DNA of 64,000 bases from Woeseiaceae bacterium (GCA_030066655.1 JASJBE010000002.1:20193-84192), one strand, 5' to 3'. Shown: positions 35,440-43,619, counted from the stretch's first letter. Notes: a model not told the origin generated them from the sequence alone. Numbers and translations are program-made.

Positions 35440-35468
35440 TTGACTTACGTCGGTATTTTACGGCTAAT
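35440..35468 (+). promoter_or_regulatory. Sigma-70 promoter of the cNMP/GGDEF gene
   Basis: TTGACT (35440-35445), 17 bp, GCTAAT (35463-35468) inside an A/T-rich patch. It leaves a 5' leader of about 160 nt, with a TGCCCCC/GGGGGCA hairpin just downstream of the -10. The whole 35344-35632 gap otherwise holds only the queG terminator-like hairpin. I see no c-di-GMP riboswitch consensus. Confidence 0.5.
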
Positions 35469-35632
35469 CGGAAGCCTGCCCCCGTGTTAAGGGGGGCAAC
35501 AGTCAGTCAAAGAGTAGTTCCTGAACCGGAATTCTGTGTCCCAGTCGTTATTATTTGTCACACAAATTCGCCAAACTCCCAGCAATTTCAAGGCCGAGGC
35601 CGTTGGGGAGGTTCTCGGCGTGACCCCACGAG

Positions 35633-36607
35633 GTGTCAGTGGTTCAGGTTATATCCATCAATTCGGACTACAAGCGCTCGCTGCTGGAGGGACTCGAGCT
35701 CTTTACCGGGGTCGAACCCGATGATGTCGCCGACCTGTTGCAGGCCTGTGACCGGCGAGACCTCGCCGCCGGAGAGCTGCTGCTGTCGCCGGGCACACCG
35801 AATGAGCATGTGTATATCGTCCTGGCCGGCGCACTCAACGTGCACGTCGGATCTCCGTCGGCGGTGCCACTGACGACCATGGAAGCCGGCGCCTGTGTCG
35901 GCGAAATGTCGATCATCGAGAGCCGTGATCCATCCGCCTTCGTCATCGCCAGCGAGTCGACCCACCTGTTGGTCATTCATCAAACCCTGCTCTGGGAGAT
36001 GGTTCACGCGTCGCATGAGTTCGCCAAGAACCTGCTGGTCGTCATGTCCGAACGCATCCGCAGCCACAACCGCGTCATCGCGGACAGCTACGGCGAGCTG
36101 CGCAAGGTCGAGCAGCAGGCAACGCAGGACGCCCTGACCGGGCTCGGCAATCGACACTCGATGCAGGCGGTCTTCCCGACCGAGATCAGTCGCTGCCTGC
36201 AGGAGGGCGAGACGGTCTCACTGATCATGATCGACGTCGACGACTTCAAGAACTTTAACGACAAGTTCGGCCACATCGCCGGCGACCGGGCCTTGAAGGC
36301 CGTGGCCGCTGTCCTGGAGCAGAAATTCCGACCCTCGGACATCATCGTGCGCTATGGCGGCGACGAGTTCGCCGTGCTGCTGCCGCGAGTTGGACTGGCG
36401 GACGCAACAGAGGTTGCGGAGCGCGTACGTTTGACGGTCAGCGGCACGACGGCCGACGGCAGCGATTCCCTGATCCAGGTCCCCGTTCGAATCTCGATGG
36501 GCATCGCCGAGATCTATGAGAACGGCGGCCTGGACTCGCTGATTCAGGACGCCGACGCGGCCCTGTATCGCGCCAAGCGCGCAGGACGCAATACGATTTC
36601 GAGCTGA
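35633..36607 (+). CDS. Diguanylate cyclase with N-terminal cyclic-nucleotide-binding domain
   Basis: 324 residues. A Crp-type cNMP-binding domain covers about 20-130 (LELFTGVEPDDVADLL, GELLLSPGTPNEHVYIVLAG, ACVGEMSIIESRDPSAFVIA). A short coiled linker (about 140-165) leads to the GGDEF domain with RYGGDEFAVLLPRVG near 240. RPSD lies exactly five residues before GGDEF, a complete RxxD inhibitory I-site, so an active, feedback-inhibited c-di-GMP synthase is expected. GTG at 35633 or at 35639 can start it; both follow GAGGTG. Confidence 0.93.
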   Translation: MSVVQVISINSDYKRSLLEGLELFTGVEPDDVADLLQACDRRDLAAGELLLSPGTPNEHVYIVLAGALNVHVGSPSAVPLTTMEAGACVGEMSIIESRDPSAFVIASESTHLLVIHQTLLWEMVHASHEFAKNLLVVMSERIRSHNRVIADSYGELRKVEQQATQDALTGLGNRHSMQAVFPTEISRCLQEGETVSLIMIDVDDFKNFNDKFGHIAGDRALKAVAAVLEQKFRPSDIIVRYGGDEFAVLLPRVGLADATEVAERVRLTVSGTTADGSDSLIQVPVRISMGIAEIYENGGLDSLIQDADAALYRAKRAGRNTISS

Positions 36608-36637
36608 AGCCGGCGCACTGCGTCGCAGCGATCCTGG

Positions 36638-37486
36638 CTATATCGTAACGACGACGTTATCGAGCAGCCGCGTCTCGCCCATCATCGCGGCCGCGAGTAC
36701 GACGATCTCGTCACAATCCCTGTCGGGCGTCTGCATGTTTTCTGCGCGCCGAACGGCCACGTAGTCGACATCGAAACCGGCCTCTCCCAGGCGCGATCGC
36801 CCCTCCTCCTCCAGCGCGGCATAGTCCTGCTGACCGTCCTGAACCTCACTCGCAATGTCCGACAGGATGGCGTAGAGCTCGGGCGCGGCCGCCCTTTCTT
36901 CGTCGCTCAAGAATTGGTTTCGCGAACTCATAGCCAATCCATCGTCTTCCCGGATCGTCGGAGCCGTAATGATGCGGGTCGGGAAATTCAGGTCCTCCGC
37001 CATACGTCGGATGATCAGCTGTTCCTGGAAGTCTTTCTGGCCAAACACAGCGACGTCTGGCTGCACGAGGGCGAACAGTCGCGCGACAACGCCGGTCACC
37101 CCGTCGAAGTAACCCGGGTGACGCGCGCCGCAGAAGTCGTCTTTAAGGCTGGGGACGATGACCCTCGCCGCATCGTCGAGACCGTACGGATAGATACCGT
37201 CGAGCTGCGGCGCAAACACGGCGTCCACGTTCATTTTCCTGAGCCGGAGGCAGTCCTTTTCCAGGCTGCGGGGATACGATTCGAAATGCTCGACGCGATC
37301 GAACTGCGTCGGATTCACAAAGATGGACACGATCACTCTCTCGGCATGCTCGCGCGCCAACTCGACGAGACTCAGGTGACCGGCATGCAGGTTGCCCATG
37401 GTCGGGACCAGGGCAACGTGATCGCTGTGGTGTAACCAGTCTTCGATCAGTTCATGCAGCTCGTCTTTTTCTTCAATAACGTCCAT
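36638..37486 (-). CDS. panC: Pantothenate synthetase
   Basis: ATP-dependent condensation of pantoate and beta-alanine; 282 residues. PTMGNLHAGHLSL (HIGH-type), IFVNPTQF, VFGQKDFQEQLIIRRM and the KMSKS-like LAMSSRNQFLS are present. It is the last gene of pcnB-folK-dNK-panC. The panB gene that accompanies it in E. coli is absent here; the 93-bp gap to the kinase gene shows no remnant I can identify. Confidence 0.97.
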   Translation of the reverse strand: MDVIEEKDELHELIEDWLHHSDHVALVPTMGNLHAGHLSLVELAREHAERVIVSIFVNPTQFDRVEHFESYPRSLEKDCLRLRKMNVDAVFAPQLDGIYPYGLDDAARVIVPSLKDDFCGARHPGYFDGVTGVVARLFALVQPDVAVFGQKDFQEQLIIRRMAEDLNFPTRIITAPTIREDDGLAMSSRNQFLSDEERAAAPELYAILSDIASEVQDGQQDYAALEEEGRSRLGEAGFDVDYVAVRRAENMQTPDRDCDEIVVLAAAMMGETRLLDNVVVTI

Positions 37487-37579
37487 TCAGGGTCCTTGGT
37501 GGCGCAGGCCTCTAAGTGTCTGGGTTTAGCCGAACCGGGATTGTGATCGTCTTCGCGAAAAGTGGTTCGAGTATCGGGA

Positions 37580-38254
37580 TCAGGCGAATGCAGCGGAGAC
37601 AGGGTTGAAGAAGTGCCGTCCGCCGGTTGTCTTTTCTATCTGCTCAAACAGTCGCTCAAAGTCCGCGCTATTGTTAACGGGATCGATCTGTGTCGCATTG
37701 ACGATCAGCAGCGGACCATCGTCATACGCGTGGAAGTAACGCGCGTAAGCATCAGCGAGTCGCTCGAGATAACGTCGATTGAGCCCCCGCTCAAAGTCGC
37801 GGCCGCGACCGGCAATGCGCTCGAGCAGGGTATCGACGGACGCCTGCAGGTAGATGACAAGGTCGGGCACCGGTGGTTCGACGGCCAGCTTTGCTGCAAT
37901 CTGTTCGTAGAGCATCAGCTCATCGTTATCGAGGTTGAGTTCGGCGAACAGCCGGTCTTTAGCGTAGAGGTAGTCGGCAACGCGAACGCTTGCGAACAGG
38001 TCAGGTTGTCGCAAGGCTTCGATCTGTCGCGCGCGCGAGAACAGGAAGAACATCTGCGCCGGCAAGGCAGCACTTTTGCCTTCGATGTAGAAGCGCTCGA
38101 GAAATGGATTTTCCTTGTCTTCCTCCAGCACGAGGTCGGCGGACAGAGTTTCGGCGAGACGCCTGGCCAGCGCCGTCTTGCCGACGCCGATGGGGCCCTC
38201 GACCACGATGTACCTCGACGTCTTGCTTCTGCTGATCGGCTGAACAGACACCAT
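37580..38254 (-). CDS. Deoxynucleoside kinase family protein
   Basis: 224 residues of the dNK/dGK-dAK fold. P-loop EGPIGVGKTALARRLAE at 19-35, then ENPFLERFY, FFLFSRARQIEAL, ADYLYAKDRLFAELNL and the LID arginines in ERIAGRGRDFERGLNRRYLE. It phosphorylates deoxynucleosides (purine type likely) for salvage. It stands where panB is in E. coli, 7 bp after folK. Confidence 0.92.
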   Translation of the reverse strand: MVSVQPISRSKTSRYIVVEGPIGVGKTALARRLAETLSADLVLEEDKENPFLERFYIEGKSAALPAQMFFLFSRARQIEALRQPDLFASVRVADYLYAKDRLFAELNLDNDELMLYEQIAAKLAVEPPVPDLVIYLQASVDTLLERIAGRGRDFERGLNRRYLERLADAYARYFHAYDDGPLLIVNATQIDPVNNSADFERLFEQIEKTTGGRHFFNPVSAAFA

Positions 38255-38261
38255 GAAACCC

Positions 38262-38759
38262 TTAAGCGATTCGCTCTATCTGCGGTTCGCAGTAGTTGAT
38301 CGCAATTGAAGACAGTGGCCCCAGGCCGGGAACGTCCAGGTCCGGCGCGATTTCACTGAGTGGCAACAATACAAAATTCCGCTCGGCAATGCCCGGGTGA
38401 GGTACATCGAGACCCGGCTCCGAGATCTGACAGCTGCCGTAGACAAGCAGGTCGAGATCGATGACCCGTGGTCCCCACCGCTCGCCATCACGTTCGCGGC
38501 CGTGGGCGCGCTCGACGCCCTGCAACGCCTCGAGCAACGCGCGCGGCGACAGCGTCGTCTTAAGGTGCGCGGCCGCGTTGATGAAGTCGGGTTGTTCGAC
38601 GCCGCCGAAAGGCGTCGAGCGATACAGTGACGAGCGTGCGAGCAGTCGCGCGCCCGGCAACTCGGACAGCCTGTCGATCGCCGACTCGACCTGTCGTGAC
38701 GGGTAGGCGAGATTGCTGCCAATGCCGACAAAGGCATTGACGCTATCGCCATCCATCAA
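38262..38759 (-). CDS. folK: 2-amino-4-hydroxy-6-hydroxymethyldihydropteridine diphosphokinase
   Basis: 165 residues in the folate pathway. FVGIGSNLAYPSRQVESAI, the substrate-loop LYRSTPFGGVEQPDFINAA and the signature RERDGERWGPRVIDLDLLVYG are complete, followed by PHPGIAERNFVLLPLSEI. Its start overlaps the pcnB stop by 4 nt, indicating translational coupling. Confidence 0.97.
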   Translation of the reverse strand: MMDGDSVNAFVGIGSNLAYPSRQVESAIDRLSELPGARLLARSSLYRSTPFGGVEQPDFINAAAHLKTTLSPRALLEALQGVERAHGRERDGERWGPRVIDLDLLVYGSCQISEPGLDVPHPGIAERNFVLLPLSEIAPDLDVPGLGPLSSIAINYCEPQIERIA

Positions 38760-40123
38760 GATGACCCGGCCGCGCGTTTCCCACGCCGCCTGCGCCTGCG
38801 CCTGCGGCCGTGCTGCGGCGGCTTCTTCAGCACCTGCAACTTGGTGGCGCGTTCGGAGGAAGACAGGTTCTGAATGTCGGTCCAGAAATCCGCAAGCTCG
38901 GGATCGAACTGCCCCACTTCGGACCTCAGCACCATGAAGTCATACGCCGCACGGAAGCGCCGATGGTCGAGCAGCTTCAACGCCCGCTTGCCTCGCGTAA
39001 TCTCGAACCGCGGTTGCAGGGCGAGCATTTCCCGCATCGGGATGGTGAAGCGTTTCGGGATGGAAATGCGCTTCTGCTGCGCGCCAACCAGTTCATAGGC
39101 CGCAAGGCTTAAAGCCTGCGCCTCCGACATGTGCTCCTTTTCCCGATGCTCCGCGGCCAGGCGCAGGCTCGGCTGCCAGAAGAAGACACCCAGCAGGAAC
39201 ATCGGAGTTATCGACTTGCCGCTGGCAACCCGCCTGTCGGTATTCTTCAGCGCCGCGAGAATGAACTGCTCGTAGTCCGGATTCTGTTCGAGCTCCTGCG
39301 CCGTTGCCGGGAACATCTCTGCAAACAGGCCGAACTCCGAAAGCAGCCGATAGGTCTTTTCAGCGTAGCCCGACTGGAACAGCTTCATAAACTCGTCGAA
39401 CAACCTTGCGGCCGGCACATTGGTCAACAGTCCCACGTGCTCGTGCATCGCCTGCTGCACGTCGTCGGCGATGGTGAAATCGAGCTTCGCCGCGAACCGA
39501 ACCGCACGTAACATGCGCACAGGATCCTCGCGCATCCTTTGCCCCGCCTCACCGATCAGCGCGATCTTGCGTTCATCGATATCCTGGCAGCCACCGACGT
39601 AGTCCCAAATGCTGAAGTCGGCAATGTTGTAGTACAGCGCGTTGCAGGTGAAGTCACGACGCCAGACATCTTCCTCGATGGTTCCGTAGACGTTATCGCG
39701 AATGATACGTCCATGGTCATCATGCTCGACATCGTCGTGCTTCGAAATCGCGGCGGCACGGAACGTCGCGACTTCGATGATCTCGCGACCGAAACGAACG
39801 TGCGCCAGGCGGAACCGACGGCCGATCAGGCGCGCGTTGCTGAACAGCGACCGAACTTCATCGGGCGTCGCGTCGGTTGCCACGTCAAAATCTTTCGGGT
39901 GCAGGCCCACGAGCGCGTCTCGAACGCAACCACCGACAAGAAAGGCCTTGTAACCGGCCTTGTGCAACCGGTAGAGGACCTTCAGAGCACTGTCGGAGAT
40001 GTCTTTGCGAGATACGTTGTGGGCGGCGCGCGAGATTATCTGCGGCGCGGAATTGTCGGCCGGAGCGTCGTTTGTCAAAGGAATGATCGATTGTGCATAC
40101 GGGCCCAATGATAACAGCGCCAA
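38756..40123 (-). CDS. pcnB: Poly(A) polymerase I
   Basis: 455 residues adding 3' poly(A) tails that mark RNA for decay. Nucleotidyltransferase motif FLVGGCVRDALVGLHPKDFDVATDATPDE at about 61-88 carries the catalytic DxD; RRDFTCNALYYN and the C-terminal basic tail GRRRRRRRRGKRA follow. No ATG precedes the domain: TTG at 40123 or an internal TTG/ATT must be used, reminiscent of the AUU start of E. coli pcnB. The start is therefore uncertain. Confidence 0.95.
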   Translation of the reverse strand: MALLSLGPYAQSIIPLTNDAPADNSAPQIISRAAHNVSRKDISDSALKVLYRLHKAGYKAFLVGGCVRDALVGLHPKDFDVATDATPDEVRSLFSNARLIGRRFRLAHVRFGREIIEVATFRAAAISKHDDVEHDDHGRIIRDNVYGTIEEDVWRRDFTCNALYYNIADFSIWDYVGGCQDIDERKIALIGEAGQRMREDPVRMLRAVRFAAKLDFTIADDVQQAMHEHVGLLTNVPAARLFDEFMKLFQSGYAEKTYRLLSEFGLFAEMFPATAQELEQNPDYEQFILAALKNTDRRVASGKSITPMFLLGVFFWQPSLRLAAEHREKEHMSEAQALSLAAYELVGAQQKRISIPKRFTIPMREMLALQPRFEITRGKRALKLLDHRRFRAAYDFMVLRSEVGQFDPELADFWTDIQNLSSSERATKLQVLKKPPQHGRRRRRRRRGKRAAGSS

Positions 40124-40173
40124 ACCAATGCGACAGACTCAATTGCGAAAGTACGCCGGGACCCGGCAAACAC

Positions 40174-40201
40174 TTGAGAATACCGAAAATGCCCGTATAC
40201 T
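40174..40201 (+). promoter_or_regulatory. Sigma-70 promoter of tRNA-Glu
   Basis: TTGAGA (40174-40179), 16 bp, TATACT (40196-40201). A CCGCTC/GAGCGG hairpin lies between the promoter and the mature tRNA start at 40233. Confidence 0.7.
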
Positions 40202-40232
40202 CTCGCTCCCCGCTCAGAACGAGCGGCACTAC

Positions 40233-40308
40233 GCTCCCTTCGTCTAGTGGTTCAGGACGCCGCCCTCTCACGGCGGTAACACCGGTTCGAATCCGGTAGG
40301 GAGTGCCA
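40233..40308 (+). tRNA. tRNA-Glu(CTC)
   Basis: 76 nt including encoded CCA... ends GTGCCA. Acceptor GCTCCCT/AGGGAGT, D-arm CGTCTAGTGGTTCAGGACG, anticodon stem CCGCC/GGCGG with loop CTCTCAC (anticodon CTC), T-arm CCGGTTCGAATCCGG. It decodes GAG. Confidence 0.97.
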
Positions 40309-40316
40309 GATTCGAT

Positions 40317-40350
40317 CAAGGGCTCGCTTTTAAGCGGGCCCTTGTGCTTT
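40317..40350 (+). terminator. Hairpin behind tRNA-Glu
   Basis: Twelve-bp stem CAAGGGCTCGCT/AGCGGGCCCTTG with a 4-nt loop, then TGCTTT. The weak U tract makes efficient termination uncertain; a readthrough transcript would include the stem-loop repeats downstream. Confidence 0.6.
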
Positions 40351-40387
40351 GGGATCTCCTCACGAGCCCGGATTCGAAACGGTCAGG

Positions 40388-40670
40388 GTTCGACAAAACG
40401 CGAAAGCGTTTTGGGCGCCGAAGGCGGGCCAACGGCCCGAGAACCGGCCAAAGCCGGTTCGAGCCAATCCCCGGTAGCGCACATGCGTCCACCCCCGACG
40501 ACCGATAGTACTCCCCACCGTTCGACAAAACGCGAAAGCGTTTTGGGCGCCGAAGGCGGGCCAACGGCCCGAGAACCGGCCAAAGGCGATTCGAGCCAAT
40601 CCCCGGTAGCGCGCATCCGGCCACCTCCGACGACCGAAAGTAGCCCCCAGTTCGACAAAGCCGACAAGGC
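40388..40670 (+). repeat. Two 131-bp tandem repeats made of successive stem-loops, downstream of tRNA-Glu
   Basis: Units 40388-40519 (132 bp) and 40520-40649 (130 bp), then a partial third start at 40650. Each unit begins GTTCGACAAAACGCGAAAGC and contains four adjacent hairpins: AAAACGC-GAAA-GCGTTTT, CGCC-GAA-GGCG, GGGCC-AAC-GGCCC and GAACCGGC-CAAA-GCCGGTTC (the last imperfect in unit 2). After them comes TTCGAGCCAATCCCCGGTAG, which resembles a tRNA T-arm and acceptor 3' strand (compare CCGGTTCGAATCCGGTAG in the tRNA-Glu just upstream). No convincing coding frame exists in either strand. Confidence 0.88.
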
Positions 40671-40679
40671 CTAACCCCC

Positions 40680-40953
40680 CCAAAAACCTACCCCAACAGC
40701 CACTGACCCACCATTAAGAAGCCATCGACCTCAGTCGCGAACCCAGCCTCTCTCGAAAAACCACCAAAAAGAGCCCGATAACGAACAAATACGGTATAAA
40801 AGAGAGCAATAGAGTCACTTATGGTCTATACAAAACACAAACACGCGAGATAGATAGATTCCGATACTATATTGTCCGTGTGTAAAATGTATATTAGTTC
40901 CGCAAGCGGTTCTATTAGGTGATCCTTTACACCAACAAGCAAAAGGTCGGGCG
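40680..40953 (+). other. Low-GC intergenic patch, no gene seen
   Basis: Between the stem-loop repeats and the next gene. By direct count 40801-40920 is 45/120 G+C (about 38%), far below its surroundings. It holds GATAGATAGATT, a TTCCGCAAGCGG hairpin and several T/A-rich possible -10 boxes, but no gene, tRNA or clear promoter that I can support. Confidence 0.6.
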
Positions 40954-41379
40954 GTGATTTTCAATTTCCGCAAGTGGTTCTCCAGCAAAGCTGCCGCGGA
41001 CGGCGAGCAGCAGCTGCCCGACGCTATCCACATCAAGATCGTCGACGGCGTAGTGATCGCTACCTACCTGGAGCCCGCGAGCGCCGAAGAAACGCGGCAG
41101 GTCATTCGCTACCTGGCCAGTACGGGCAATTATCGTCGACGGGTCTGGGACCTGAGCCAGATCGATTTCCCGTTCACGATGGATGAGCTTCGCGAGCTGG
41201 CCTACTACGGCAGAGAGGTGATGGGCGAAGCGAGTCGTATCGCGTTCGTCGTCAAGGACACCGTCGGCTATGGATCACTGCGTGCGTTCTCGACCTACCG
41301 CGAAGGCGGCAATAACGCAAAGACTTCTGTATTCAGAAGCCTCGACGAAGCGATGCAGTGGGTGCAGGAATCAGACTGA
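40954..41379 (+). CDS. SpoIIAA/STAS-like small cytosolic protein
   Basis: 141 residues from a GTG. The pattern IHIKIVDGVVIATYLEPASAEETRQVIRYL, then RRRVWDLSQIDFPFT and ASRIAFVVKDTVGYGSLRAFSTYRE, resembles SpoIIAA/STAS-like alpha-beta proteins that act on membranes or in partner binding; the assignment is by overall pattern only. It is followed 50 bp later by a DUF2269-like membrane gene and may form a pair with it. Confidence 0.65.
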   Translation: MIFNFRKWFSSKAAADGEQQLPDAIHIKIVDGVVIATYLEPASAEETRQVIRYLASTGNYRRRVWDLSQIDFPFTMDELRELAYYGREVMGEASRIAFVVKDTVGYGSLRAFSTYREGGNNAKTSVFRSLDEAMQWVQESD

Positions 41380-41429
41380 CTCCGCGTTTTTGTCCGACAA
41401 ATCCCGCCGCTCCCGATTAAACTGCCGCG

Positions 41430-41939
41430 ATGCGACGACTGATGAAGTTTCTGCACACGACGGGCTCGTTCGGGCTGGTCGGAGGCATGGTGTCGTTCAT
41501 GGTCCTGCTCAACGCCGCGCCGGACATCGGCACGCCGGAGTACGCGAGCCTGCGCGCCGGTCTCGACCTGCTGTCGAGCTGGCTGATACTGCCTTCGATG
41601 GCGTTGGTGCTGTTGAGCGGAATCCTCGCGATGGCGATTCACTTTCCGTTTCAGAACGCTGGCTGGGTCTGGCTGAAGGCGGTCACCGGTATCCTGTTCT
41701 TCGAAGCAACGCTGGCGTCGTTTGACGCCCCGGCCGCGCGCGCCGCTGTAGCGACGCAAATGGCTCTCGCCGGCGAGATCTCACAGACGGAGCTCGTCGC
41801 CCGAATCAATGACCGATGGGGCGCCTGGTGGGTGCTGCTGGCGCTGGCGGGCATGAATGTTTACCTGGCGATCTGGCGACCGCGCTTTGTGAAGCCAAGC
41901 CGCGAGAAATCGGAAGACCAGCAGCGCCGCGTTTCTTGA
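41430..41939 (+). CDS. DUF2269-like four-helix membrane protein
   Basis: 169 residues with four hydrophobic segments (MKFLHTTGSFGLVGGMVSF, SSWLILPSMALVLLSGILAM, WVWLKAVTGILFFEATLA and WWVLLALAGMNVYLAIW). The N-terminal KFLHTTG and internal WLKAVTGI pattern resembles DUF2269, predicted integral membrane proteins of unknown role. No signal for transport or catalysis can be read. Confidence 0.65.
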   Translation: MRRLMKFLHTTGSFGLVGGMVSFMVLLNAAPDIGTPEYASLRAGLDLLSSWLILPSMALVLLSGILAMAIHFPFQNAGWVWLKAVTGILFFEATLASFDAPAARAAVATQMALAGEISQTELVARINDRWGAWWVLLALAGMNVYLAIWRPRFVKPSREKSEDQQRRVS

Positions 41940-41963
41940 CTGGCTATGGCTCCGACCTATACT
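41936..41963 (+). promoter_or_regulatory. Sigma-70 promoter of the FKBP gene
   Basis: TTGACT (41936-41941) overlaps the end of the preceding gene; after 16 bp follows TATACT (41958-41963). The predicted leader is about 160 nt, with AAAAGGAC as Shine-Dalgarno before the ATG at 42132. Confidence 0.65.
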
Positions 41964-42131
41964 CAGGCTCAAGTAGCGAAATCACAATGCTTTATGCAGT
42001 GATCGATAGCGCCGTAAGCCGCACTCATCTCTCCCTTCATACGTTCTGATCGCTTCCAGGTCGCAGGCCCTGCTGGGGGGTCTCGCGCTAATCAACTGCC
42101 TTCTCCGGCAAACCATCAAAAGGACACCAAC

Positions 42132-42560
42132 ATGAGCCAGGCCAAGTCAGGCGACACCGTCAAGATTCACTACACCGGCACCCTCGACGACGGTAGCCAG
42201 TTCGATTCATCCGCTGGGCGAGATCCGCTCGAGTTTGTGCTTGGCAGCGGCCAGGTGATCCCGGGGTTCGATAACGCGGTCACGGGCATGACGGTCGGCG
42301 ACAGCAAGAACGTCAAGATCGAACCGGAAGAGGCGTATGGACCACGGCATGAGCAGCTCATCCAGGAAGTCCCGAGGACAGCGCTGCCTGAGGACATGAC
42401 CCCGGAAGTCGGTATGGGTCTACAGAGCCAGACGCCCGACGGCCAGGTCATGCAACTGACGGTAACGGCGGTCGGCGAGACCAGCATTACCGTTGATGCG
42501 AATCACCCGCTGGCCGGCCAGACACTCAGCTTCGCGATCGAGCTCGTCGCGATCCAGTGA
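42132..42560 (+). CDS. FKBP-type peptidyl-prolyl isomerase, SlyD-like
   Basis: 142 residues, cytosolic. FKBP part VKIHYTGTLDDGSQFDSS and EFVLGSGQVIPGFDNAVTGM, interrupted by an IF insert with PRTALPEDM and a second half ending HPLAGQTLSFAIELVAI, the SlyD arrangement. Unlike E. coli SlyD it has no His/Cys-rich metal tail. It catalyses proline isomerisation and acts as a chaperone. It is convergent with the following secreted-protein gene, whose last base is next to its stop. Confidence 0.93.
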   Translation: MSQAKSGDTVKIHYTGTLDDGSQFDSSAGRDPLEFVLGSGQVIPGFDNAVTGMTVGDSKNVKIEPEEAYGPRHEQLIQEVPRTALPEDMTPEVGMGLQSQTPDGQVMQLTVTAVGETSITVDANHPLAGQTLSFAIELVAIQ

Positions 42561-43619
42561 TCAGCGCGCGCCCTGGCCAGCCGGTTCAGGGCGCATCTCT
42601 ACTTCGAACAGCGCCTCTAGCAGTCGATTCCACTCGGCGTTCTTGCGGTCCACCCAGACACCCAGCTCGGCGATGCGCGCCTCGAGCGCTTCGACTCTCG
42701 GTCCTACCTCGTTACTGAACGCGACCGCCAGGCGATCCTGTTCCTGCACCGTCGTCCTGTCCCACTTGTAGACGTCGTACAGATGCTTCAGGTGCTCGAA
42801 GCTGGCGCGATCGTTCCCATCACCCCGATTCTGCGCGCGTCGCGCATTCTCCGCCTGGTAGACGAGGTTCTGGCGCCGGTACTCTCGCCACAGGTCATGC
42901 ACCTTGCTGATCTCGGCGTACAGATCGACGAAGGCTTCGTCAATGACATCGCTGATGACGAACTCAGTCTCCCTGACCATACGGACACGCTCGACCATCG
43001 GGTCATCACGCGCGGGCAGGCGAAGAATCGAAATCGTGCCGTCGTCTTCGCGCTCGAGGAAATCGTCAAATGCACGCGGAGCAACAGACTGTGCGTAGCG
43101 CAGCACCGACACCTCCGAGAGCTTGTCGACGTCGGCCGCCTCGAGGCGACTCGCGTCTGACGCGAGATCGTCGGCGATCCGGTCGAACAGCGCCTGGAAA
43201 TCGGCGCCCACCTGGGTGTCCTTGTCGATCGTCGCCTCGTAGACGTGATCTCGCCAGACACCGCCCAGTGCATCGGTAGCGGCAACCTTAAGCCGCAGCG
43301 TGAAACCGTCTGACTGCAGAATGCTCGCCACCACCGACAATTCGGCGTTCTCGTCCGGCTCCGGTACGACACGGACCGTCCTGAACGAACGTGTGTCGAT
43401 CAGGCTCTGCCGGAGCTGAAATGGCCACAGCATGGCCTCCACCTCACGGATTCGCGGAAAGATCTCGAGATCGCGATAGACGGACGGGTCGGCAGGAATC
43501 GCCGGGTCGAATACGGCGATCGAGACACTGACTTGCGGTGACTGATGCTGTGACGCCAGAGCCGGCAAGGGAATCAAGACCGCCAGCACGACAGCCACAA
43601 CTCGACGCATGGAACTCAC
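42561..43619 (-). CDS. Secreted protein of unknown function
   Basis: 352 residues with a signal peptide (VVAVVLAVLIPLPALAS). The N-terminal half, VSVSIAVFDPAIPADPSVY then LRQSLIDTRSFRTVRVVPE and SDGFTLRLKVAATDALGGVW, has the look of an envelope lipoprotein or TolB-N-like fold. Residues about 175-350 are helical, with a likely coiled coil at the end (VEALEARIAELGVWVDRKNAEWNR). I do not recognise the family. The start overlaps the upstream lipoprotein gene by 4 nt, so the two work together. Confidence 0.75.
   Translation of the reverse strand: MSSMRRVVAVVLAVLIPLPALASQHQSPQVSVSIAVFDPAIPADPSVYRDLEIFPRIREVEAMLWPFQLRQSLIDTRSFRTVRVVPEPDENAELSVVASILQSDGFTLRLKVAATDALGGVWRDHVYEATIDKDTQVGADFQALFDRIADDLASDASRLEAADVDKLSEVSVLRYAQSVAPRAFDDFLEREDDGTISILRLPARDDPMVERVRMVRETEFVISDVIDEAFVDLYAEISKVHDLWREYRRQNLVYQAENARRAQNRGDGNDRASFEHLKHLYDVYKWDRTTVQEQDRLAVAFSNEVGPRVEALEARIAELGVWVDRKNAEWNRLLEALFEVEMRPEPAGQGAR

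Noticed and set aside
35470..35632. c-di-GMP (GEMM) riboswitch in the leader of the GGDEF gene
   Set aside because: The conserved GEMM core and tetraloop receptor sequences are not visible; only a simple C/G hairpin is present.
40303..40674. ORFs on both strands within the tRNA-Glu stem-loop repeats
   Set aside because: Frames follow the repeat period; no ribosome binding site and the sequence is explained by hairpins.
40815..41036. Minus-strand 73-codon ORF in the low-GC patch
   Set aside because: It runs into the next gene antisense, has no Shine-Dalgarno and no similarity I can recognise.
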